From Deinococcus sp. (GTDB lineage Bacteria; Deinococcota; Deinococci; Deinococcales; Deinococcaceae), in assembly GCA_030524065.1 (NCBI GenBank), contig JAUNHF010000101.1, positions 1-6,643 on the forward strand: DNA of 6,643 bases, written 5' to 3'. How positions within the stretch are numbered: position 1 is the first letter of the stretch; each line of letters begins with the position of its first letter. Made by a program: the position numbers and the translations under genes. This document shows, one piece after another, positions 1 to 5,666 of the stretch. Under the pieces are notes generated by a model. The model was not told the origin of the DNA and did not search any database. It worked only from the letters and a program-made list of their open reading frames with translations.

Positions 1-1626
1 CATGGTCTTGGCTCCTTGCGGTTTGGTGGCTTTCGGTGCGGCGCTTTGTGGTTGGCCTGCGCCCTGCTCGGCTTTCTTTTCGGGCAGCTCCAGCTTGGGG
101 AACAGCACTTCGCCGGCCTGAATGCGGGTGCCCGTGGGCGTCAGGCCCCAGGCCGCTTCCAGCACGTAAGTTTGCTCGCCCAGGCCCAGCTGACGGCGCA
201 GCTCCTGCGCTTTGCCGGGAATGGCACCTTCCAGCGCCACGCTCGCCACGCGCAGGCCCTCGGCCACGGTGTACAGCACGGTGTCCAGCTGCCCGGCCTG
301 AGCCTCGTCCTTCGCCAGCTTCCAGGGCTCGCTCTCCGCGATATAGCGGTTCAGGTCGCGCACAAAGCCCATCGCGGCGTCCAGGGCCATGTTCAGTTTG
401 AAGTCGTTCACTAGTCCCATCACCCGCTCAGGCAGGCTCCGGGCGTCGGCCACGATCTTTTGTTCACGCCTTCCCAGTTCGCCGGGGGTCGGAATCACGC
501 CGCCCCGGTACTTTTCGATCATGCTCAGGCTGCGGGCCAGCAGGTTGCCCAGGTCGTTGGCGAGTTCGCCGTTCAGGCGGCTGACCAGGATGGTTTCCCC
601 GAATGGAGTGTCGCTGCCCATACTGGCTTCGCGCAGCATGGCGTAGCGAATGGCGTCCAGCGGGAAATCCTGCACCAGCTGCTCGGGGTCCAGTGCGTTG
701 CCCAGGGACTTGCCCATCTTGCGGCCATCTTCGGCCAGGATGTGGCTGTGCACAATCAGGCGGTCGTACACCGGCAGGCCCGCCGACTTGAGCATGGTGG
801 GCCAGAAAATGGCGTGCGGCTTGAGAATATCCTTGCCGATCACGTGCCAGGTCTGCCCGGTCACGTCTTCAGGCTGCCCGCTGCTCACCGGCCCCGACAG
901 GTAGGCCAGCAGCGCGTCAAACCACACGTAGGTCACGTGCTCGGGGTCCCAGGGAATCGGCACCCCCCAGGGAATTCGCTCTTTGGGGCGCGAAATGCTC
1001 AGGTCGCCCAGCGGCTCACGCAGCATTTCCAGCACTTCATTGCGGAAGCCCGCCGGCTGAATTAGGTCGGGATGAGCCTCCAGGTACTCGCGCAGCCAGG
1101 GCTGGTACTTTTCCATCTTGAAAAAATAGTTGGCCTCGCGCCGCAGCTCAGGCGGCTCTTTGTCGCCGGGCACGCGCCGCACGCCGTCGGGGCCTTCCAC
1201 CAGTTCTTTTTCGGTCACGTAGCGCTCGCTGCCCACCGAGTACAGCCCTTCGTACTCGGCAAAGTAGATGTCGCCGGCGTCGTACACACGCTGCAAAATG
1301 TCCTGCACAAACCTCTGGTGCTGCGCGTCGGTGGTCCGTACGAACTGGTCCAGGCTGATGCCCAGTCTCTGCCACAGGCCCTGAAAGGCCCGCTGCGAGA
1401 GGTCGTCTACCAGTTCCTGCGCGGTGATGCCCTTGGCAGCGGCGGCCTTGAGAATCTTTTCGCCGTGTTCGTCGGTGCCCAGCAGCAAGTGGGTGGGCTG
1501 TCCCGACAGGCGCTGATAGCGGGCGATGGCGTCGGCCAGGATTTTCTCGAACACGTGCCCGATGTGCGGCACGCCGTTGGCGTAGTCAATAGCGGTGGTG
1601 ATAAAGAGTTGGTTCGGTTGAGTCAT
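1..1626 (-). CDS. metG: Methionine--tRNA ligase (methionyl-tRNA synthetase), C-terminus cut by window edge
   Basis: Class I aminoacyl-tRNA synthetase that charges tRNA(Met) with methionine in the cytoplasm, using ATP. The frame is open from ATG at 1626 to base 1, giving 542 codons with no stop. Visible landmarks are the N-terminal AIDYANG stretch (12-18), the HIGH motif (HIGH, 21-24), YVWFDALL around W235-D237, GKDI around 264-267 and a KMSKS-type loop reading KMGKS (303-307). An alpha-helical anticodon-binding domain follows, with NRYI and EPWKLAKDE. The visible end is an Ala/Pro/Lys/Gln-rich linker. In Thermus the protein is about 618 residues and ends in an OB-fold tRNA-binding domain, so a similar domain probably lies outside the window. 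The connective-peptide region, where Thermus has a CxxC zinc knuckle, here reads S130-V-G-S133, and the second ligand pair is also absent, so this enzyme is probably zinc-free. The start is fixed by a good Shine-Dalgarno site and by alignment of the N-terminus with the family. Confidence 0.97.
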   Translation of the reverse strand, partial: MTQPNQLFITTAIDYANGVPHIGHVFEKILADAIARYQRLSGQPTHLLLGTDEHGEKILKAAAAKGITAQELVDDLSQRAFQGLWQRLGISLDQFVRTTDAQHQRFVQDILQRVYDAGDIYFAEYEGLYSVGSERYVTEKELVEGPDGVRRVPGDKEPPELRREANYFFKMEKYQPWLREYLEAHPDLIQPAGFRNEVLEMLREPLGDLSISRPKERIPWGVPIPWDPEHVTYVWFDALLAYLSGPVSSGQPEDVTGQTWHVIGKDILKPHAIFWPTMLKSAGLPVYDRLIVHSHILAEDGRKMGKSLGNALDPEQLVQDFPLDAIRYAMLREASMGSDTPFGETILVSRLNGELANDLGNLLARSLSMIEKYRGGVIPTPGELGRREQKIVADARSLPERVMGLVNDFKLNMALDAAMGFVRDLNRYIAESEPWKLAKDEAQAGQLDTVLYTVAEGLRVASVALEGAIPGKAQELRRQLGLGEQTYVLEAAWGLTPTGTRIQAGEVLFPKLELPEKKAEQGAGQPQSAAPKATKPQGAKTM

Positions 1627-1638
1627 TGAATCTCCTCT
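1627..1638 (-). promoter_or_regulatory. Shine-Dalgarno site of metG
   Basis: On the minus strand AGAGGAGA precedes the metG ATG, with AGGAG at 1632-1636 and a 5-nt spacer. It is the best ribosome-binding site in the window. It contrasts with the other complete genes here, which lack a well-placed one. Confidence 0.85.
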
Positions 1639-1682
1639 GATGTGTTGATGGGTGATGGTTCCGCTGCGCTGACGGTTGATGG
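1638..1682. repeat. Degenerate 7-bp repeats (TTGATGG type)
   Basis: On the plus strand three consecutive heptamers read TGATGTG, TTGATGG, GTGATGG (1638-1658). A 17-bp unrelated segment follows, then another exact TTGATGG (1676-1682). On the minus strand these are CCATCAA units. They lie between purB and the metG ribosome-binding site, so they would fall in the metG leader or promoter region. Their origin as a decayed simple-sequence repeat is inference. Confidence 0.45.
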
Positions 1683-1706
1683 AAAAAGGAACAGGCTTTT
1701 TGCATC
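1678..1706. other. A/T-rich inverted repeat downstream of purB, possible weak terminator
   Basis: The arms AAAAAG (1683-1688) and CTTTTT (1696-1701) flank a 7-nt loop. One mismatch outward they are extended by GATG (1678-1681) and CATC (1703-1706). The element starts 17 bp after the purB stop. Its T-run could act as a weak terminator for purB on the minus strand, but the stem is mostly A-T and less convincing than the one at 3137-3172. It may simply be part of the metG leader. Confidence 0.3.
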
Positions 1707-1722
1707 CATCATTGGCCGACAA

Positions 1723-3030
1723 TCAAAGGCCAAAGCGGGCGTAAATGTCGTCCACGTGCCGCAGGTACCATTGCAGGTCAAAAGCGGCGTCCAGGTCCTC
1801 AGCGCTCAGCGGGTTTTCGGGGTCGGCGGCCAGCAGGTCGCGCAGCCCTTCGCCGGTTTCCCAGGACCGCAGGGCATTCCGCTGCACGAGGGTGTAAGCG
1901 TCCTCGCGCATCATGCCTTTGTCGTCAATCAGGGCGTGCAGCACGCGCTGGCTGAACACCAGGCCGCCCAGGTCGTTCAGGTTTTTCAGCATCCGCTCTG
2001 GGAACACAACCAAGTCACGCAGCACGCCGGTCAGGCGGCGTAGGGCGTAGCTGGCGGCGGCGGTGGAGTCGGGCAGGATGATGCGCTCGGCGCTGGAGTG
2101 GCTGATGTCGCGCTCGTGCCACAAGGCCACATTTTCCAGGGCGGTCATGGCGTTGCCGCGCAGCAAGCGGGCGAGGCCCGTGACGTTTTCGGTCAGGATG
2201 GGGTTTTTCTTGTGCGGCATGGAAGAGCTGCCGGTTTGCCCCTTGCCAAACGGCTCCATCGCCTCGCGCACTTCCGAGCGTTGCAGGTGGCGAATTTCCA
2301 CTGCGATCTTCTCGGTGGTGGTGCCCAGGATCGCCAGGGTGGTCATCAGCTCGGCGTGGCGGTCACGGGCCAGCGTCTGGTTGGTCACGGCGGCGGGCTG
2401 CCAGCCCCACTCTCGGGCCACAGCGGCCTCAATCTCGGGGCTGACATGCGCAAAGGTTCCCACGCTGCCGCTGAGCATCACCACCTGCACGCGCTTTCTG
2501 GCTGCTTCCAGCCGCTCCAGGTCGCGGTCCAGGGCCGACATCCAGTTCAGGAACTTCAGCCCGAAGGTCATCGGCTCGGCGTGGATGCCGTGGGTGCGGC
2601 CTACCGTCGGGGTGTGCTTGTACCGCACCGCCTGGTCACGGCACACGTCCCGCATCCGCTGAGTATCGGCAATGATGATGCCCAGCGCCTCGTCCAGCAG
2701 CAGGTTCTGGGCAGTGTCCACCACGTCGGTGGAGGTCAGGCCGTGGTGAATAAAGCGGGCCTCTTCGCCGTAGCGGTCGGTCAGCGCCCGCGTAAAGGCC
2801 ACGATGTCGTGGCGGGTCACGGCCTCGATTTCGGCCACCTTGTCGGCAAACGCCTGATCCAGCGGATCTGCTTGCGACTTTTGCATCAGGGCGTCGTAGG
2901 CTTCCTGCGGCACCTCGCCGGCCTGCGCCTGGGCCTGCATGGCGCTCAGTTCTACCTTCAGCCAGGCGCGGTAGCGGTTCGCCTCGGACCAGAGGGTCTT
3001 CATTTCGGGGGTCAGGTAGCGGTCAATCAC
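1723..3030 (-). CDS. purB: Adenylosuccinate lyase
   Basis: Cytoplasmic enzyme of purine synthesis. It eliminates fumarate from SAICAR to give AICAR, and from adenylosuccinate to give AMP. The protein has 435 residues, the usual bacterial length. Family landmarks in order are the start IDRYLTPEM, VTRHDIVAF with H74, HHGLTSTD (95-102), VGRTHG with the catalytic H147, and the fumarate-lyase signature GSSSMPHKKNP (267-277), whose serine loop carries the catalytic base. HERDISHSSAER (305-316) follows. All expected active-site residues are present and nothing looks truncated. The start codon is GTG at 3030-3028, chosen because IDRYLTPEM matches the family N-terminus. There is no good Shine-Dalgarno site, but a TANNNT box sits 7 nt upstream. 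The gene lies 96 bp upstream of metG on the same strand, so read-through is possible. It is separated from the gene before it by a terminator. Confidence 0.97.
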   Translation of the reverse strand: MIDRYLTPEMKTLWSEANRYRAWLKVELSAMQAQAQAGEVPQEAYDALMQKSQADPLDQAFADKVAEIEAVTRHDIVAFTRALTDRYGEEARFIHHGLTSTDVVDTAQNLLLDEALGIIIADTQRMRDVCRDQAVRYKHTPTVGRTHGIHAEPMTFGLKFLNWMSALDRDLERLEAARKRVQVVMLSGSVGTFAHVSPEIEAAVAREWGWQPAAVTNQTLARDRHAELMTTLAILGTTTEKIAVEIRHLQRSEVREAMEPFGKGQTGSSSMPHKKNPILTENVTGLARLLRGNAMTALENVALWHERDISHSSAERIILPDSTAAASYALRRLTGVLRDLVVFPERMLKNLNDLGGLVFSQRVLHALIDDKGMMREDAYTLVQRNALRSWETGEGLRDLLAADPENPLSAEDLDAAFDLQWYLRHVDDIYARFGL

Positions 3031-3043
3031 AGTTCAGAGCTTA
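3031..3043 (-). promoter_or_regulatory. Candidate -10 box for leaderless purB mRNA
   Basis: On the minus strand TAAGCT (3043-3038) fits TANNNT and is separated from the GTG start by 7 nt. That would put the transcription start at or next to the start codon. Leaderless mRNAs of this layout are well known in Deinococcus. I see no -35 box at normal spacing, so the call rests on position alone. Confidence 0.4.
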
Positions 3044-3072
3044 CCGCCTGTAGCAGGCCTGGGGGAGCGGTG

Positions 3073-3104
3073 GAGCCGCCGCCCGGTCTGACCGGGCACG
3101 GCTC
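3073..3104. other. Strong GC hairpin without T-tract
   Basis: The inner arms GCCCGGT (3081-3087) and ACCGGGC (3091-3097) pair perfectly around the loop CTG. After a CC/A internal loop the stem continues with GAGCCG (3073-3078) and CGGCTC (3099-3104). This makes 13 base pairs in 32 bases. Neither strand has a run of T after it, so it is not a standard intrinsic terminator. It lies between the terminator of the LolA-like gene and the purB promoter region. A repeat element, a protein-binding site or a structural barrier are all possible. Confidence 0.6.
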
Positions 3105-3136
3105 AGGTAGGCAGAAGGTGAGCAGCCCCTCGCCAG

Positions 3137-3172
3137 CAACAAAAACAGCCGGGGCCACTCTCGGCACCCGGC
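3137..3172 (-). terminator. Rho-independent terminator of the LolA-like gene
   Basis: Read on the minus strand, GCCGGG and GCC pair with GGC and CCCGGC around the loop GAGAGT, with one bulged T. The stem is followed directly by TGTTTTTGTTG. The stem begins 12 bp after the stop codon of the LolA-like gene and points in its direction. It is the clearest intrinsic terminator in the window and separates that gene from purB. Confidence 0.75.
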
Positions 3173-3184
3173 GGACTACTCAGG

Positions 3185-3859
3185 CTACTGCTGGACCACC
3201 CGCGCTCCGCGTGGCAGCGCCCGCAGCGCCGCTTCGGTTACGCCAGTATTGGTCTTGAAGCTGCTGACATTCAGGTCCACAGCCAGCTGGCCGCCGGGCT
3301 GGAACAGCTGAATGCGGGTGGGCCGCCAGCCACGGTCGGTGATCCACACCTGCGCAGTGCCGGCCTGTGGGTTGCCCTTGGGGGTGGCGGCCAGCTTGAA
3401 CAGGCGGCCCCCCCCAGCGTTGCTGGTGCCCAGCAGCTTGACGTTGTAGTTGCTGCCCAGGCCCACGGCGCTGCCCAGCTGGGTAAAGTCCAGGCCCATG
3501 CCCGAACCCAGGCCCGAGCGGGCGCCAGCACGGTTCAGCGGAGTCACGGTGATCTGGTTGGACAGGCTCCAGTACTGGCGCACTTCGCGGCGGTCCGAGA
3601 CGATCACGTCGCCGCTAAGGCTCTGCGGCTGGCGGAATTCCATACGGACCACTTCACGGGCGGGAATGGTGCGGACCGCTACGTCCATGTTCTGGCTGGC
3701 CCCTTCCAGCGTCAAACGCCCCGAGAGCCGGAACGAGAGGTCGCGGGCGTTTTTTTGCATCTGGTCTACCTTGTACAGGACGTCGTTGGCAGTCTGGGCG
3801 CTGGCCTGGGGCAGCGCGGCCAGCGCAGCGGTCAGGAAAAGGAGAAAGGCTTTTTTCAC
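3185..3859 (-). CDS. LolA-family (outer membrane lipoprotein carrier-like) exported protein
   Basis: A 224-residue protein with a classical signal peptide: KK at 2-3, a hydrophobic core at 4-17 and a likely cut after A19-S20-A21, before Q22. The mature part resembles LolA and related proteins, which carry lipids or lipoproteins through the periplasm in an open beta-barrel. The best match is R72-x-EFRQP...VIVSD-RREVRQYW...NQITVTPL (about 72-108). LolA has a similar run ending in a YD-like turn and a QVT strand. A Gly/Ser/Leu-rich segment (112-138) follows, then C-terminal strands VWITDRGWRPTRIQLF and QLAVDLNVSSF. There is no cysteine, so it is not itself a lipoprotein. The start is GTG at 3859. 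A GAGGG lies too close to be a normal ribosome-binding site. It ends in a terminator at 3137-3172. Family membership is by pattern recognition, and true LolA function is not shown, since no LolB or LolCDE gene is nearby. Confidence 0.7.
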   Translation of the reverse strand: MKKAFLLFLTAALAALPQASAQTANDVLYKVDQMQKNARDLSFRLSGRLTLEGASQNMDVAVRTIPAREVVRMEFRQPQSLSGDVIVSDRREVRQYWSLSNQITVTPLNRAGARSGLGSGMGLDFTQLGSAVGLGSNYNVKLLGTSNAGGGRLFKLAATPKGNPQAGTAQVWITDRGWRPTRIQLFQPGGQLAVDLNVSSFKTNTGVTEAALRALPRGARVVQQ

Positions 3860-3892
3860 GCCCTCAGTCTGTCATGAGAGGGGGTGAGAACA

Positions 3893-3926
3893 CTGCCGCC
3901 TGGCTGACGTTGGGTTAAGGCGGCAG
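3893..3926. other. 8-bp inverted repeat upstream of the LolA-like gene
   Basis: CTGCCGCC (3893-3900) and GGCGGCAG (3919-3926) are perfect reverse complements around an 18-nt spacer, 34 bp upstream of the GTG start. The position suits an operator or an mRNA-leader stem. There is no T-tract, so it is not a clear terminator. Chance is possible at this GC content. Confidence 0.3.
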
Positions 3927-3943
3927 ACGCCGACAACTGTGAC

Positions 3944-3970
3944 TGGGACGGCATTTGCCGGCTTGTCCCA
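3944..3970. other. Bulged hairpin downstream of the exported orphan gene
   Basis: TGGGAC (3944-3949) pairs with GTCCCA (3965-3970), and inside it GGC (3950-3952) pairs with GCC (3957-3959) around ATTT. One side carries a 5-nt bulge. It starts 18 bp after the stop codon of the minus-strand gene at 3989-5047, a normal place for a terminator, but no T-run follows on the minus strand. Confidence 0.3.
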
Positions 3971-3988
3971 GGGGGCTGGAGCACCGGC

Positions 3989-5047
3989 TCAGTCTGGGCT
4001 GGATGCTGGGCGCAGCGGCAGCAGGACCACCGCCCGCGCCGCGGTGCCTGCCGCGCCCGCTGTGCCGCGCAGCTGAAGTTCGCGGCCTGCGGGCAGGGGC
4101 AGCAGCAGGGCTGCGTTCCACTGGGCGCCCAGGCGTCCACCGCTGCCCCAGGCGTCCGAGAGGGCCGCGCCCAGGGTCAGTTCTGATTCCGGCCCCAGCA
4201 GGTCGTATGCCCGCCAGCGGGCGGCTGCCTCGCTGTGGTCGCCCAGCACCGCACTCAGCTCGGTGCTGGCGGCCTGGCCTTCCCAGCCAGCGCCCAGCCT
4301 CAGCCCGGCGCCCCCTGCCTGCTGCTCGGCGCCCAGGCGCAGGGTTAGCGTGCCCTGCGACTCGGCCCAGAGTTCGGGGTTCAGGTCGCTGGGGCTGACC
4401 AGCGCCAGCACGGCTGGCCCGCCCTCCACGCTCCAGCGCTGCGGGCGCAGTTCCAGGTCGGCGGTGGTGCCTGCCCGGTGCCCCCACTCGCGCCCCACAG
4501 TAATGAAGGTGCCCGGCCCCAGGCGGCTCCGCAGCGAAGCGGTCACGTTGCTGCCCTCGCTGCGGGGGTCGGGGGTGGGGTCATCCAGGGTGTCCAGCGG
4601 GCGCAGCAGCAGCAGCGGCGCTGTAAAGCGCTCGCCGGCCAGCCGCACCTCTACTGGGCCGGCGGCCACCACCCCACCGGCCGCCAGGCGGGAGCCGCCC
4701 CGGTCATCGCCCGCGCCCCACAGCCACTGCGCTTCGGTGTTGGCCTCGGCGTAACCCAGCAGCGGGATGGTCAGGTCCTGCGTGTAGCGGGCCTCGCCGC
4801 CACGCAGGGTCAGGGCGGTGTCCAGGGTGCCACCGCCCAGGCGCACGCCGCGTAGGCCCAGGCTGGGCGTGGTTCCAGCTGGAGTGGTGGCGGCCCCGAC
4901 CGTCACGGCGGCCTGGTCCAGCGCCTGCGAGAGCGGCACCGGCTGAGGCAGCAGCCCGGCGGCGGGGTTCGCAGAAGTCTGTGGGGCCGCCTGGGCAGCG
5001 GGGGTCAGCAGCGCTGCCAGGGTCAGCAGCGGGAAGAGGCGTTTCAT
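3989..5047 (-). CDS. Exported protein of unknown function, probably beta-rich envelope protein
   Basis: I do not recognise this 352-residue protein. It starts with a clear signal peptide: KR at 2-3, hydrophobic 4-15 and a probable cut after A18-Q19-A20. It has no cysteine. The mature part is rich in Gly, Ala, Leu and Arg. Many short stretches alternate hydrophobic and polar residues (for example GTLTLRLGAEQQ, AGLRLGAGWEGQ and RELQLRGTAG), separated by Gly/Asp/Pro turns, as in beta-barrels or beta-sandwiches of the outer membrane. It does not end in the aromatic residue typical of BamA-inserted barrels, so an outer-membrane barrel is only one option. The start is ATG at 5047, preceded by TATGGT and GGAAGA. 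It lies 129 bp upstream of the LolA-like gene on the same strand and is divergent from the LEA14-like lipoprotein, which suggests an envelope role. GC-rich third positions and protein composition support it over overlapping frames. Confidence 0.75.
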   Translation of the reverse strand: MKRLFPLLTLAALLTPAAQAAPQTSANPAAGLLPQPVPLSQALDQAAVTVGAATTPAGTTPSLGLRGVRLGGGTLDTALTLRGGEARYTQDLTIPLLGYAEANTEAQWLWGAGDDRGGSRLAAGGVVAAGPVEVRLAGERFTAPLLLLRPLDTLDDPTPDPRSEGSNVTASLRSRLGPGTFITVGREWGHRAGTTADLELRPQRWSVEGGPAVLALVSPSDLNPELWAESQGTLTLRLGAEQQAGGAGLRLGAGWEGQAASTELSAVLGDHSEAAARWRAYDLLGPESELTLGAALSDAWGSGGRLGAQWNAALLLPLPAGRELQLRGTAGAAGTAARAVVLLPLRPASSPD

Positions 5048-5059
5048 TCTTCCACCATA
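5048..5059 (-). promoter_or_regulatory. Candidate -10 box for the minus-strand exported protein
   Basis: On the minus strand TATGGT (5059-5054) is followed by GGAAGA and then ATG. A 6-nt gap puts transcription start at the A of ATG, the leaderless layout. GGAAG could also act as a weak Shine-Dalgarno site, but it is too close to the start. No good -35 match is seen. Confidence 0.5.
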
Positions 5060-5068
5060 GGCGCTGCC

Positions 5069-5080
5069 TACACTGGAAGA
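5069..5080 (+). promoter_or_regulatory. Candidate -10 box for the LEA14-like lipoprotein
   Basis: TACACT (5069-5074) fits TANNNT and is followed by GGAAGA and the ATG at 5081. This is the same 6-nt spacing as the divergent gene, again consistent with a leaderless mRNA. The -35 position, with 17-bp spacing, falls on ATTCTT, a poor match. Confidence 0.5.
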
Positions 5081-5632
5081 ATGAGCCGCTTCTCCCTTGC
5101 CGCCGGACTGTGGCTGGCCCTGAGTGCCGGCACGCTGACGGCCTGCGCCCCGGCCCAGCTGGCGGGTCCTGTACTGGCTGGCCCGGTGGTGCAGGTGCCC
5201 AGCTTTGAACCCCGCAGTGTGCGTCTCAGTAGCCTGAACCTGAGACAGAATTCAGCCGGGCAGGACTTGATAGGAGAGGGGACGGCGGCGCAAATCGAAC
5301 TGACCGTGCAGGTCCGCAACCCCAACCCTTTTCCGCTGCGGCTGCACTCACTGGCCGCCGACCTGTTCCTGACCGGGCAGCCGGTGGCCGCGCTGGCCCT
5401 GCCGGACGTGGCGCTGCCCGCCCGCAGTGAAACGGTGCAGACGGTGCGGGCCAGTGTGCCGGTGAGCCAGGACACCGCCGCCGAGTGGCTCAAGGTGGCC
5501 CGTGGTCAGGGCGTGCCCTACCGCCTGGACGGCACCTTCACCGCCGACCTGGGCACGCTAGGTCAGCCCAGCTTTGGCCCGCTGACCCTGGTGCAGGGGC
5601 AGTGGCGGCAGCCGGCCATTCTGCCGTTCTGA
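5081..5632 (+). CDS. LEA14-like (LEA_2 / WHy domain) lipoprotein
   Basis: A 183-residue protein. Its N-terminus is a lipoprotein signal: R3, hydrophobic 5-18 and the lipobox L19-T20-A21-C22. C22 is the only cysteine, so the mature protein should be lipid-anchored at it. Residues about 45-150 match the water-stress-and-hypersensitive-response (WHy)/LEA14 domain: a hydrophobic strand ending VQVRNPNPFPLRLHSL with the hallmark NPNPFPL (80-86), then DLFLTGQPV, then SETVQTVRASVPVS. Related LEA14 proteins occur in plants, archaea and Deinococcus and are linked to desiccation tolerance. Direct function is unproven, and residue 19 onward fits secretion rather than the cytoplasmic site of plant LEA14. 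The ATG is chosen because it starts a complete signal peptide and sits 6 nt behind TACACT. It is divergent from the exported orphan gene with only 33 bp between them, and convergent with queG. Confidence 0.88.
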   Translation: MSRFSLAAGLWLALSAGTLTACAPAQLAGPVLAGPVVQVPSFEPRSVRLSSLNLRQNSAGQDLIGEGTAAQIELTVQVRNPNPFPLRLHSLAADLFLTGQPVAALALPDVALPARSETVQTVRASVPVSQDTAAEWLKVARGQGVPYRLDGTFTADLGTLGQPSFGPLTLVQGQWRQPAILPF

Positions 5633-5649
5633 AAGCGGCGTGGCCGGGG

Positions 5650-5665
5650 CCGGCTCAGAGGCCGG
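5650..5665. other. Short GC hairpin between convergent genes
   Basis: CCGGC (5650-5654) pairs with GCCGG (5661-5665) around TCAGAG, in the 34-bp gap between the stops of the LEA14-like gene and queG. It could help end transcription from both sides, but there is no T-tract and GGCC-rich sequence forms such pairs easily. Confidence 0.3.
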
Positions 5666-5666
5666 G

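Larger units (their letters stand above)
5045..5083. repeat. Perfect 10-bp inverted repeat covering both divergent start codons
   Basis: CATTCTTCCA (5045-5054) and TGGAAGAATG (5074-5083) are exact reverse complements, 19 bp apart. Each arm includes the start codon of one divergent gene, and the TANNNT boxes sit in mirror positions inside. The two genes therefore begin with the same TGGAAGAATG context. Confidence 0.85.

Noticed and set aside
460..1629. Plus-strand open frames opposite metG (460-1065 and 1072-1629)
   Set aside because: They are antisense to the conserved MetG frame, with low-complexity shadow composition and no supporting start signals.
2098..3258. Long plus-strand open frame of 386 codons opposite purB
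   Set aside because: It is antisense to a fully conserved purB, has no recognisable domain and a His/Gln/Val/Gly-rich composition typical of the reverse complement of a GC-rich gene.
3915..4487. Overlapping minus-strand frame of 190 codons in the orphan exported gene
   Set aside because: It is an Arg/Gly/Ala/Pro-rich out-of-frame shadow. The 352-residue frame has a real signal peptide and start.
5044..5083. Standard -35 boxes for the divergent pair
   Set aside because: At 17-bp spacing both positions read ATTCTT, a poor match to TTGACA, and they are only there because of the inverted repeat.
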